64,000 bases of DNA from Maylandia zebra (Eukaryota; Chordata; Actinopteri; Cichliformes; Cichlidae), in the NCBI RefSeq assembly GCF_041146795.1, contig NC_135168.1, positions 42,035,870 through 42,099,869 on the forward strand, given 5' to 3'. Positions 12,901-23,880 of this stretch are shown here, piece by piece; the first letter of the stretch is position 1; each line of letters opens with the position of its first letter. Below the pieces are notes generated by a model that made no database searches, was not told the DNA's origin, and saw nothing but the letters and a program-made list of their open reading frames with translations. A program made the translations under genes and the position numbers.

Positions 12901-14390
12901 TCCAGTAATTGCATAAGCAAATATACTCACCAACAACTTTATCGGGTACATGCTTTTAACACCAGGCTCAACACCCTTTTCGTTTTCATGGCATAGGAGA
13001 TTTTGGTCCCTGTTGGTATGAGCATCGCACAGTTGCTGCAGATTTCCATGAGATTTGTATCATGGACCATCATGGACCATGATACAAATCTCCAATTCCA
13101 CAACATCCTAAAGGTGCTGCGCTGAATTAAGATTTGTTGACTTTGAAGGCTGTTTGCGTACAGTGAGCTCAGTGTCATGTTCCAAAAACCAGTTTGAGAT
13201 GATCTGAGCTTCATGACACAGAGTGTTTTCCTCCTGGAAGCAGTCACTAGACGATGGGTACATTGTGGTCATAAAGGGATGAAAATGGTCAGCAACAATA
13301 TTCTGGTAGGCTGTGGCACAAACAATGCCCAGTTGGTACTAAAGGCGTGTGCCAAGAAAATATCTTTGCTACCATTACACCACCATCCATGCTTTCATGT
13401 TGTATATACCAAATTCTGACACTACCCTTCAAATGTTAGGGCAGATATCAAGATTCAAGAACAAACCAGGCGATGTTTTTCCAAGTTTCTATTGTCCAAT
13501 TTTGGTGAGCCTGTGTGGGTTATAGCCTTGATTTCCCGTTCTTAGTTGGCATGAGTGACACCTAGTGTGGTCTTCTACTGCTGTAGGGTCAATGTGTTGC
13601 CCTACACATTGTTGCACAGTGAGTGAATGTTATCTATATTCCTTTGAAAATAGCTCAGCTGATGTTTCCAAGACTTCAGTCTTCAGACTAAACTGCTGGC
13701 ACAGAGCGCGATCCGTCCTCTCTCACCAGAGCAGAAAATAAGCATACTAGCCAAGTGTAAAAATATGACTTTTAAATCCCGGACTGTAAATGTTTAGAAA
13801 ATAAATCACCATCTTTAAATATACATTTCAGTTATAATAGTGTAGAAAATCATTAAGGAATAGTACTTTATTTTAAAATTAAACATTATGGAGAGAGCCT
13901 GTGTGTATGAAACTGCATTACATGCCATCTAAAGTGACTCCATCTATTTCAGGCAGGAAAGTTTAACACAATCCCAACTATGATCAACTTGGTAGCTGCC
14001 TTTACCTCGATTGGACTGGTATGAAATTCTTATCAACCTAATCTATTGTTCTCATGTTGCTCTCGGCTCTCATTGATCTTTTGTATCTGTCGTGGCAGGG
14101 CGCGGTTCTCTGTGACATCATCTTACTAAACTTCTTGAAAGGGGCAGAGCAGTACAAAGCCAAAAAGTTTGAAGAGGTATTGCTTTTCATGGCACAGCAA
14201 CATGTTTGTCCAAAAACCTATCAGAACCTTATCACAGATTTTCCTTCTTGCTTTGTCCGTGCAGGTGTCAGAGGCTCAGATAGAAGCTTCCATAGCTCAG
14301 AGTCCAGGGAGCCAGCTGTCACTCAAATGCATGAAGAGCTCCTGTGACTCTGGAGCACTTTCTCTCAACACCTATGACCAACCTCTCTAA
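6985..14390 (+). CDS. p2rx3: P2X purinoceptor 3 (ATP-gated cation channel subunit), complete
   Basis: Twelve exons join in phase to 415 residues: 6985-7118, 7245-7407, 7606-7677, 9226-9289, 11426-11522, 11612-11686, 11781-11922, 12250-12386, 12474-12567, 13953-14018, 14099-14176 and 14265-14390. The protein has a YETTK motif (15-19, the P2X YxTxK site), TM1 at about 28-45, a Cys-rich ectodomain with all ten conserved cysteines, and TM2 at about 332-358. ATP-site residues are K68 and K70 (TKVKG), NFR at 293-295 and K313. A YKAKK trafficking motif (YxxxK) is at 367-371. The [11 protein letters not shown]-terminus, the [16 protein letters not shown] block and the ssrp1 linkage favour P2X3 over other P2X types. 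P2X3 forms plasma-membrane trimers in sensory neurons. Compared with mammalian P2X3, about nine residues rich in Asn and Gln are inserted after the ATP-binding loop. Whether this is the a or b fish copy cannot be told here. Confidence 0.95.
8095..8416 (+). repeat. SINE 3' part (head truncated)
   Basis: The tail reads CAGGGCAGCTGTGGCTACAA, then TGTAGCTTGCCATCACC, then GTAAAGCGCTATACAAATGC. It matches the 3' halves of the SINEs at 8813-9082 and 20618-20917. It lies in p2rx3 intron 3. The left limit is approximate. Confidence 0.6.
8813..9082 (+). repeat. tRNA-derived SINE (AFC-like)
   Basis: The tRNA-like head shows an A box (GTGGCTCAGGGGGTTGGGAA) and a B box (GGTTTGATCCCCGG). A unique body follows (GTGTCCTTGGGCAAC, GGCCGATGGCGCGATATGG), and the tail ends AAAGCGCTATATAAATCC before an ATT-rich end. 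It sits in p2rx3 intron 3. The head-body-tail order matches 28722-28978. Confidence 0.8.
10080..11341 (-). mobile_element. Tc1-like transposon, family B, decayed
   Basis: The right terminal repeat reads GGGTAAATACTACTTCACAG followed by CACTGT, ending at 11341. An antisense frame at 10621-10893 keeps a Tc1 helix-turn-helix-like piece ([20 protein letters not shown]). Many stops break the rest and the left terminal repeat is missing or very decayed. It lies in p2rx3 intron 4. A sister copy at 55893-56750 keeps the opposite end. Confidence 0.8.
12921..13620 (-). mobile_element. Tc1-like transposon, family A, partial
   Basis: The left end reads ATACTCACCAACAACTTTAT, a decayed form of the family's terminal repeat. 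Reversed transposase gene words follow (AGATTTTGGTCC, ACCAGTTTGAGATGATC, GTCATAAAGGGATG, CCATGCTTTCATGTTGT). It lies in p2rx3 intron 9, is truncated and has no open transposase. It carries a 16-bp stem hairpin at about 13042-13085. Confidence 0.8.
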
Positions 14391-14584
14391 CCGACAGCAG
14401 CAATGTGAAGACATGGGCTCCCCTTCCTCTTTTCCTTTCCACCTTATTATAAGAGGTATTCAGCTTTAGATCGGCAAGTATATGGAACAGGGTAAAGGAG
14501 GACGATGTTGTTGCCATCTCCATAAGAAGTAAGGGCTTGTAGCTCACAACAATAACTGTCAAACTAGAGCCTCTTTGTAATAGT

Positions 14585-14748
14585 AATAAAATCCATTTTT
14601 ATTCCAAACATTTTGATTTAGCAACATGTTAACTATGATAATCGTCAAACTCATGTTTGTCAGCTGAAAGGTGGAGCCGATTAAATCCTCCTGACTCAAG
14701 CCAAATAGGAAAAAATATGTCTAATACTGAAACACTGTTGAGAATAAA
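14585..14748 (+). terminator. p2rx3 poly(A) signals
   Basis: AATAAA hexamers at 14585-14590 and 14743-14748 lie 195 and 353 bases after the p2rx3 stop codon. Confidence 0.6.
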
Positions 14749-14870
14749 TTATTTGAATAAGACTTTGGAGTATTTTTCTTTGTTGTCATGTACGCACAAA
14801 CACAGTCTGTTCTTTTGTCTGAAGTAAAAGTGTCCAAGTCTCTAAGTGGTGTAGAGACACAGCAAATCCT

Positions 14871-14871
<1 letters not shown>

Positions 14872-14968
<97 letters not shown>
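14872..14968. repeat. (TG)n microsatellite
   Basis: About 48 uninterrupted TG units, just downstream of p2rx3. The Cys-Val open frames across it are trivial. Confidence 0.98.
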
Positions 14969-14969
<1 letters not shown>

Positions 14970-15539
14970 TCTTAAGGTTTACAAATGGTCCACTATTAGT
15001 CCACATCTGGTGGATATTGCATACTCATGCAACAGTTACTGTGCAGATTAATGGACTATTATAGTGATTCTTATTCTCTCAATTTTTAGTCATTTTTTTG
15101 TTTATGCAATTGAAAAAAAGATTATTCTTCTGCTTTTCTGACAGATTTTCATCTCAGACAGTCCCTCTACTTCTCTCCGTCACATATTTTCATTTTCCCG
15201 TCATCCGTCTGTGCCCACCCACTCTTCACTACCAGGACACTAATAGATCGGCTAAAGAGCTTCTTAATGGTGCTTGCTGACAGTGATTTATGAGAAAGGA
15301 TATCTGTCAGGGGAGGCCACAGAGGAAACAACAGCAGTTAGTGTGAAGCTTTGATGTACTAAAATGATAACACAAGTTAGTATAATGCATGTAATGGAAA
15401 TCATAGAATATGATACAATACACCACGAAGCACTCTGTACATGAAAAATACACAAAATGATTCAGTGTATCCCATAATTTTAAGGACCTTCTCTCTCACA
15501 CATCCATGGCCTTTTTAGAATTACCAAGTAGCCTAACAT

Positions 15540-15645
15540 GCCAGGTCTTTGTACTGTGGGAGGAAGTTGGAGCAGAAACACAAGGGACACGGAGAACATC
15601 CAAACTCCACAGAAACGCCCCTGCCCACTGCACCAACCTGACACC
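15540..15645 (-). repeat. LINE-tail fragment
   Basis: The words GTGGGAGGAAGTTGGAG, ACACGGAGAACATCCAAACT and CCACAGAAACGCCCCTGCCC match the reversed LINE tail at 45200-45342. Confidence 0.6.
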
Positions 15646-15789
15646 TGTTGAATATAATTATTAGCATTGAATAATGTGAGTGGGATGAGATGAGATTTGG
15701 TGGGAGGTGTTTATTTGCTAGTCAGCTATAGAGAAAATGTGGGTGTTATCTCAACTTTTCCAGCATAGATGCACAAGCATGAGGTGTTT

Positions 15790-16300
15790 GTGCAGATTTG
15801 CTTTGTTGATTTTTCTCTAAACTTCAGTCTTGTTGTTTCTTCAGATGCAAACCTAAACTGTGCTGCCATGTTCTTTTATAGAGGAGACACTTTCTCTTGG
15901 CAACCTTTCCAAACTTGTTCAGTCTTTTTCTAATTGGAGTATCATGAACTTTAGCATTTAATATGTTACATGCTAACTGAGGGCTATAGAGTCTTAGATG
16001 TAGCTCACCACTTTTTGTAGTGTCTCTGAGCACAGTTTGCACAGTTTGACCCAAGGTGAATTTTCTGGGATGTGCCCTCCCACAGATTGGCAGGTGACTT
16101 TCCACTCGTGAATAGTCTTTCTCACTATGCAACAATATACAATGGGCCTGATGAAGCTTCCTAAATTGATGGAAAGCAACAACTGACTCTCTACGGTCAT
16201 TGTTGATGTGTGTCATCCTTAGCATCATGTTAATACTCACCTTAAGGCTCCAGACCAGCAAAGTGCCAGAACCTCTCCTCTTAAATAAAAAATGACACAG
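15790..16300 (-). mobile_element. Tc1-like transposon, family C, 5' part
   Basis: An antisense frame at 15824-16261 retains Tc1 transposase N-terminal character: helix-turn-helix remnants, PRKFTLGQTVQTVLRD and [15 protein letters not shown]. It is frameshifted and lacks the catalytic domain. Relatives lie at 26470-27535, 34225-34700 and 46600-47150. Confidence 0.8.
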
Positions 16301-17700
16301 TATATGTCATCTATGTTCTTCATTTCAGCTTGTATTTATCTAATTTTAGAACCTACTGTGGACCAGATGATTTACCATTATGCCCGGATACATAAAACCC
16401 TAAAATTGAAAAATGCACTTTCTTTTTCACATGACTGTATAAATTTATTTTATTTGTTTATTCTGTAAAAAAAAAAAAAAAGGCAGAAATAACAAAGTTC
16501 TCGTCTAACCCTACCAAAGAAGACAGATAGCTAAAGCTCTGACGCTTTATTTTTTGTCTCAATACTGCACAGCCTCTCATGTTGCTACATCTAAAAAGAA
16601 ATAAAACGGCCTCAGCTGTTAAAAAAATTCACAGAGGTTCATGTGAGATGATGATTCACTCTGTATACACAGTATATAAAAGATAAAAGCAGTTTCTGGC
16701 TATGAAAACGAACTGTTTAAATACCAACCTGGTTTATGGTCACAGCTGCTAGTTTTAAGTCTTATTCAAGACAGAATGATGTTCATTTCATAAACAGTGA
16801 TCACATGTAGAAAAAGCGGGGTTCGCTTTATGGAGGAGCTACCTTTTGATTGACAGTATGGCACACTCATACTACCATATGAGTGTGCAGTGACCTTGGT
16901 TCCTCGGTCAGCTCCAGCCCTGGCTCAGGGTTTAAATAGGACGGGACTGTGCTGTTTAAATAAGGCTTAAAAACTAGTGGCTACATTCATCTTTTATACA
17001 AAGTCGATGCTTTCTCACTAGAATAAGTGAACTCAGTGCTCAGGTGCTTGTCTCCATCTCTCCAAATTTAAATGGTGGTATTGAATAGAGAGGAGCAGCT
17101 GATCAGAAACCACTGACCACTCCAGCTCACACATTCTTCCTCCTTTGGGGTTATTCTCTATGATGGCTGGACTGGGAGTCATTACCCTGAGACAGGATAT
17201 GGACTGTGGGGTGGGGTGGTGAGTACAGTAAGTGAGTGACGCAGATAGCAGACTGCTGTCATGTGTAAGACTGAAGGAGCACAAGGAGGAACATCTGAAT
17301 CAACAAAATGCTTTCAGCACATTCAGCTGTTGGGTTACTGCAGCATAGTCCTTAGTTTGGATCACTAGTGCAACTGGAAAAGTCTTTAACCTCTGCTCAA
17401 ACTTTGCTTAATAAAGCAGGAACAATAAGAAAAAGAAAGACAAAAATATCCACTTATAAAGCTTTCTGTGTGCACTGCAGAAAATATAAATATAAATATA
17501 TATATGTATATCCCAATATAGTATTTATTTCCCTTATTGCATCTTAAAATCAAAACATTTCAGAAAATAAATGAGGGAAAAAGTGATTACGTATCCACGC
17601 CAGGCCTACTACTGGTCAGATATGACTTTTTGAAATACTGTCACATTAAAAAAAAAAAAGTTTTCAAAGCAGAGCAACCTGCTCTTGAGACAAACTGTAT
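16301..17700. other. p2rx3 / minus-strand gene intergenic DNA, no gene seen
   Basis: AT-rich DNA with an A-run at about 16468-16481 and a TATA-repeat at 17490-17520. A short inverted CATATGAGTGTG pair lies near 16863-16890. No coding pattern was found. Confidence 0.5.
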
Positions 17701-17779
17701 CCCCTTAAGTTTATTTGTTTAATTTATAGAACGCAAAGTCCGTGAGAATGAACCCAGCACGCAGACAGTTTTACAGTCA

Positions 17780-20700
17780 CTATCTGCGTTTCTTGTTTGT
17801 GTTCTTCCTCTTCAGAGCCAGTATCCACGCAGGGAGGGCTGTCCGCCGGGCCGGTGCCTCCTCCCCTGCCGCTACCGGATGCACTTCACACTCCTGCTCT
17901 GTCACCGAGTCCTCATCTGTAGCTGCTGAGTCATCCTCCAAGTCTGAAGTGTCCAGATCCATGTCTGGAGGTTCTATGGCCACCACTTCCTCCGCAAAAC
18001 GAACCCGGCGGTTCTCCTCCACTCTCCTCTGAACCGAGAAAGAAGCACGAAACACAAAAAAGTTACAGAGAATTTAGCATCTGATTAAATATTACAGAGA
18101 CTGAATGATTTCCTCAAGTTTTTTCAAATCATTTCATTAATTTTATTTGTGGATGTTGACATTTTAAAATTTCCAACCACAAGGAGGCGCTGCGATACAC
18201 ACTATCTTACCCTTTTATTCACTGTCTCCATTGAGGACTCTGACTCGGGGGATACGGGGTATTTGAGGACACCATGGGGCGCTCGAGCCAAAGGATTAAA
18301 AGCAGTTGGGGAGAGAGAGGCTGAATGAGAGTTTAGGGTGTATAAGGGTATTACGTTCTCGTGCTCTGACTCTCCTGTGTCAACCATCATCTGGCTGCTC
18401 GTAGGATTCAGTGAAGACATGTCCCCTTCTGTAAAACAAAAGAGACAACTTGATTTCCTGAACAGCCACCAAATTAAATCGCTCAAACAATAAAAACTCT
18501 TTAATAATAACTGATCATTAATGTTGCTGTTGGAGTATTAAGCTGTTCTGACCTCTGTCTGTCTGCTCTCCATCACTTATTTTGTCGGCTTGAAGCCTGT
18601 CGTCTCTCCTGTCAGCCGACTGATGCTGTCTCTTTCTGTTGAGGGTGACTCGGCTCTTCAACGCCTTGTTAAGCGGATTTTTTGTAGACTGCAAAGGACA
18701 AGAGAGAATGGGAGAATCACAAAGTTGTCATATTGATAATATAGATATTCTTTTTTATATTAACTGGATGAACATGAGATATTTTTTGTTTATGAATATC
18801 TTACCACTACAAATGATGGAGGTCTTATTTGCTGTTCCAGTCTGCTCGCTCCAGACTGCATATGTGGGTAGTTGTGACCATCTTCCATTGCTTCTGAAGG
18901 GTCAGTCTGATGTAGTTTTCCACCTGAAATGTCCGTACTTGCAGCTGGGAAAGCATTAGGCAATGTTTGCGCCATGCTGAAATCTGTGGCCCGTGATGAC
19001 TCTGTGCTCCTGAAGCTCCACTGGTTGCCCCCACTGCCAAGTTGGTTCAAAATCCCATTTGACGGAGTGCTACTGTGAGGATTTAGTTGGTTTGGGGGTT
19101 GGCCCATTGGGTCCTCTAATGGTCTCTGATTTGCTGATGAGGATGAAAGGCTGGGACTGAGGAACTTAGCCCACTCTTGGCCCTTAGTGATCTCTTCCAG
19201 CAGACTGAATGACCCGAGGCCCAATTCAAAGTCACTGGCAGGTCTGAAACGGGACAAAATCTTCATTAAACTCAAAAATTCAGTATACAAATCCCATCAC
19301 TACCAACAGCACAAAGAGATTTTTATTTAAAATAACCCAAAATAACATTTCAGAGTTCACTCAGATGAGGTGTGATGTTATAAAAGGTCCTTGAATACAG
19401 TTAGCTCCATAACTTTGTATTTTTGAGGTTGTACCTCTGTACATCACCACGGTTGATTTTAAACAAACAATCAACACATTATTAGAAAGAAATTGGCATT
19501 AAGTTTTTAGGAAAGGGTCATTTTTATGCATAGAGGTTCAAAATTAATGAGACAACTGACTGACAAGCAGTAGAGGCCTGCTCCCTTGTTATTTTATGAC
19601 AAGTGAAGAAAGCATAATATCTCAAACTGATTCAAAGTGTTAAAATTGCATTTTATTTTTCACTGTACTTTTAAATGAGTCCCAAAGAGATGTCTGTGCA
19701 AGTGAGGGAGGCTGAAAAACAAAACAAAATAAACATCTTAGAGAGAGCAAAAGCTTCAGCAGTGTCCAAATCAACAATCTGTTTCATTCTTATAAAGAAT
19801 GAATACAGTGGCCTCCTTCAGCAACACCGAAATGCCTGAAGGCCCTAAGGAGACAACTGCAGTGAATGATGACAGAATTATTTCCATGGTTAACAAAAAC
19901 AACTTCACTCAACTCATCAACTAACCAAGTCAAGAACTTTCTCAAGGAGGTAGGTGTATCATTATCAAAGACTACAATCAAGAGACGCCTTCGTGAATAG
20001 AAACAGGGGGTTTACAACAAGGTGCAAACTACTGATTACACTCAAGAGCAAGAAGCCCAAATTAGACTTTGCCAGAAAACATGTGGTTTTGAAAAATTCT
20101 TTGGACCTTGCACCACAATGATGGAAAGAGAAAACTGTGGAGAAGGACAGAAACATCTCATGATCCTCATGAGTGTACCACATCATCTGTCAAACATGGT
20201 GGAAGCAGTGTTACAGTATAGGCATGTACAGCTGGAGCTGGGTCACTGGTCTTTATTAGTGATGTGACTGCTAAAAGAAGCATCCGGATAAATTGTGAAG
20301 TGTGCAGGGCTCTACTCTCTGCTCCGATTCAACCAAATGCTCCAAAACTGATCATGACACTGTTTCATGGTGCAAATGGAGATTACAATCATACTCCAAA
20401 AGCAACCCAAGAGTTTCTCAAGGCAAAGACATGGGTATTCTTTGATGGCCAAGTCAGTCACCTGAGCCTAACAGAGGATGCTTTTCAGTTACCAAAAACT
20501 AAACTGAAACCAGAGAGACCCACGAACAGCTGTAGGGGACTACGGTAAAGGTCAGGCAGAGCATCGCAAGGGAAGAAACACAGCATTTCAAATCAAGTCA
20601 AGTAAATGGCCTGTATTTGCTTTACTTAGTCCCTTAGGACCCCAAAGCGCTTTACACTACATTCAGTCATCCACCCATTCACACACACATACAGGTGATG

Positions 20701-21112
20701 GCAAGCTACATTGTAGCCACGGCTGCACTGGGGCGCACTGACAGAGGCGAGACTGCCGGACACTGGCGCCACCGGGCCCTCTGACCTTCTGACCACCACT
20801 AGTAGGCAACAGTGTCTTGCCCAAGGACACAACGACCGAGACTGTCAGAGCCAGGGTTCGAACCGGCAGCCTTCCGATTACAAGACGAACTGCCAACTCT
20901 TGAGCCACGATCGCACCAAGTGGCTTTTATTGTCATTTCGACCATGTACAGTGGTACAGTACAGAGTGAAATGCGACAGCGTTCCTCCGAGACCCTGGTG
21001 CTGCAGTGCAACACTAGACAGAACAGGGCAATATAGACACAACACAGTGCAATGGAAATGTGCAAAATGCTGAGTATTGTGCAAAACTAACTTGGTGTCT
21101 ATAGGGGTGTCT

Positions 21113-21182
<70 letters not shown>

Positions 21183-23880
21183 TTAATATGAGATACTACA
21201 TATAAGTGCTTGGTAGTCACATGCATGAAGGTGTGCGTGTGTGTGTCAGTCCAGTCACTGAGTGTTCAGGAGTCTGACGGCTTGGGGGAAGAAACTGTTC
21301 CATTGGTCACTGTATGCAAATAATTTTAATCCAAGTATTAAAAACTGAATTTATATTTAAAATTATCTTAGTACAACCAATTACTTTTGATCTCCTGAAA
21401 TTCCTAAACAGCTAATGCAACATTTTTGTAAAGCCCCAGTGTGCAGAAACAAAATAACAAAAATTGTCATTATCCAACAACTTTAATGAAAGAAATCTCT
21501 CAGCAGATTAAATTCTTAAAGTTCTGTTTGCTCCTTGTCCAGGCTGTCCTGGAGAAAGCTTTTGTCAATACACAGAAAATGTCCTATTTTATTTGTTTAC
21601 CTTACTGTGGTCTTCTTGTAAAAACCAGACATGCCTATAGTAGATAGTAAAAGAACAGGAACTTGTGTTTATCTGTTCTTCATTACTGTATAATGAATGA
21701 CTGTGGGGAAGGTCTTTATCACTAGAACAAGCTGTAAAGTTTATGAAAATACAGTTAAAAGTCAAAAATGTATGCCCTACTTCACATTTTCTTTGCCAGT
21801 TCGATTCTCACCCACGGGCCTCATGTTTGACTAAATTCTATTAGCAAGTATTACTGTTTAGTCCACTGCACCATAGAGCTCTACTGTTTCCCTAGAAATG
21901 TAGCCATATACATAAAACACATCAATGACACACACTGTGGCAGTAGTTTACAGTAGTTTACAGTAGTTTACATGGGCCTTCATGGACCAACTAAGCTTAC
22001 AAGCTAACTCGATACAACAGAAATGCTGACCAGAGCAAATTTTATAAACCTTTTTTGTTGTTGTTGCTGCCTGTTGTTATTTGTTTTTAGCCCCTGAGAC
22101 ACCACCAGTCAAGTATCAGATGTTTTTATATGGCTTTAAGGCTTGTTTTTATCTTTTGTCGTTGGTCAAATTTGCAATTTTACAATTTCTAAGCTATTTC
22201 ATATTCTCTACGGCCTACTTTTCATGCTCTCATTTCCAGCAAGTAGGGCTCAGGCAGCATTTCCTGTACATTACATATACTACAGACCAGTTTTGCACCA
22301 CTTCTACATCGCTTGATTATGTTTTTGTAGTGTTCCTTAATCTTCCTCAAGATCCAGCTAGCTAAGTCTACCTGTTTTAGGAAATTACAAATCCTTCAAA
22401 ATGAAAGCTACATATATGGGAGTTATTTTAATTATTTATGTCTCTAGTAGGAAAAACATAAAGCAAACAAACTTGGCTTCGGTAAGCGAGTATCTTTCCA
22501 TCTTGTGTGTTAAGTCCTAATGAGAGAATCATTCTTTATGAGTTACTTGCTGTGTACATCTGTTTCCTTTAATAGCAGGTTTTAAAAAAATCTCATTGTA
22601 CACAGCATGAAAGTTTGTAATGACACATGCTCTCAGTGACAGGGTGTGTTTGGCACTTCAGACCACAGACACACATCAAGGGTAAAGATGTCTGATGGCT
22701 GGAAACATCTCAAATGCTTCACATATCTTACTGCTGACGTTTCAGAGCAAATAAAGCCAAAAAAAAACTGTTCGGCTTTCAGTTTGTGCCATGCTGCTAG
22801 AGTGCAGGTTTGGATGTATTTGTGCAATTTAGGATCATTTGTGTGCCTGTTACCTGATGTGGCTGTCGTTAGTGGCGTCCTCTGTGCGTGCAGGAAGCAT
22901 TTTACTGGCTCCACTGGTGTCCAGTGAACGGAGGGTCCTTTCGTCCTTATTTGACGCATTGATGAGGCTTTCTGTAACCTGGTTTGGGTGTGAAATATGC
23001 GTGAAAAAACAAGTTGCAGTGTCACTTCAAGATTTCTTTTTTTATCATTATATAACAAAACCACACTACTCACCTCAGGTTCCTCCCCACTCTTCTGGTC
23101 TCCTATGCTTCCTTCTTCTTCTTTTCCCTTTTTTCCTTGTCTGTCCTTCCATCGCTCCTTGAGCCTCTGCGTCCACCTTCTGGTTTTATTCTCAGATGAT
23201 CTCTGTTTCCTCCTCACGCTACTGTTTGTTGTTTTTTGACTGTCTGAGGCAACCTGCGTATCTTTGTTTTCTGCCATCGCTCCAAATCCTCCATTTCCTA
23301 CAATTAACGCTTTATTGTCGTGACCTCCTGCGAAAGGGTCTGTGTTTTTCGCGGCCCACAGGTAGACTTTAGGTTTAAAGCCCTGCTCCTGGTTCTCATT
23401 CACTCCCATGCTTTGGGCAGCATCTGTGTTAGGAGGCATGCTTCTTTTCATTGCAGAATTGCCAAAACTCCACTTCTCACTATCAGTCCTCTCAAAGGAA
23501 GCATCTTTAAGTGATGTGGTAGGAAACAGCTGCCCTGTTACTGTTGGGGCGATCGCAGGCTGTGTCGCCTGTCCCATAACCCTGCTATCACCAGTGTCAC
23601 CAACACTGTTGTCTTTCTGGGAGGGGAAGGAAATAAAACCCCTGTCCACCCCACCTCCATGACCAGGCTGCTGTAGATGACTAAATTTGAAGTTAAAGTT
23701 GCTGTCTGCAGCAGGGCTCCTGACCTTATTTGAAGGGATGCCATTAGTACCTGGGCTGCTGTTTTCTGGTCCAAGAGTGTGCCGGTGCCCCTGGCCCTCT
23801 CTTTCCGACTGCAGCTTCAGTTTCTGCAGCATGGACTGCAGCAGGGCCTGGGAGTCTGCTGGATTAGGTGACTGAGACAT
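17780..23880 (-). CDS. Unrecognised six-exon gene, 657-residue low-complexity basic/acidic protein
   Basis: Six exons on the minus strand join in phase: 23074-23880 (ATG at 23878-23880), 22854-22978, 18805-19243, 18553-18688, 18211-18428 and 17780-18028 (TAG at 17780-17782). All use GT donors and AG acceptors, and an AG directly precedes the ATG, hinting at an untranslated upstream exon. The protein starts with a short helical segment (SQALLQSMLQKLKLQ, 10-24) and has a basic WTQRLKERWKDRQGKKGK stretch (236-253). Long Ser/Gly/Pro-rich disordered parts follow. Near the C-terminus lie RVRF (583-586), an acidic run and a basic end (LPAWILALKRK, then KKRR). RVRF fits the protein phosphatase 1 docking consensus, and the basic ends could be nuclear signals; both are inferences. 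No enzyme domain, signal peptide or membrane segment is seen. I do not recognise a named family. A Tc1-like element and a SINE sit in its 3.6-kb second intron. Confidence 0.8.
19390..20560 (+). mobile_element. Tc1-like transposon, family E, decayed
   Basis: The left part reads TTGAATACAGTTAGCTCCAT then GTACCTCTGTACATCACCAC, a terminal-repeat-like start. Broken transposase DNA follows on the plus strand (CAGTGGCCTCCTTCAGCA, AAGACTACAATCAAGAGACG, CATCTGTCAAACATGGTGG, ACAATCATACTCCAAAAGCA). Stops and frameshifts occur throughout. It lies in intron 2 of the minus-strand gene. Confidence 0.8.
20618..20917 (-). repeat. tRNA-derived SINE (AFC-like), reversed
   Basis: Read on the minus strand the tRNA-like head shows GCGATCGTGGCTCAAGAGTT and B box GGTTCGAACCCTGG. 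The body (GTGTCCTTGGGCAAGACAC) and tail (AAAGCGCTTTGGGGTCC) follow. It abuts another repeat at 20918. Confidence 0.8.
20918..21300. repeat. Unclassified interspersed repeat with an internal (TG)n
   Basis: The piece begins GTGGCTTTTATTGTCATTTC and ends TCAGGAGTCTGACGGCTTGG followed by GGGAAGAAACTGTTCC. These words are common in fish repeat DNA, probably a LINE tail, but I cannot assign a family. About 32 TG units lie at 21116-21181. Confidence 0.5.
21301..22853. other. Intron 2 of the minus-strand gene, no further gene seen
   Basis: AT-rich intron with no exon-like segment recognised. A threefold direct repeat of CAGTAGTTTA lies at about 21942-21972. Confidence 0.5.

Noticed and set aside
14788-15064. 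Cys-Val repeat frames near the (TG)n tract
   Set aside because: Trivial translations of a dinucleotide repeat. The same holds for frames over the repeats at 21118, 25950 and 58030.
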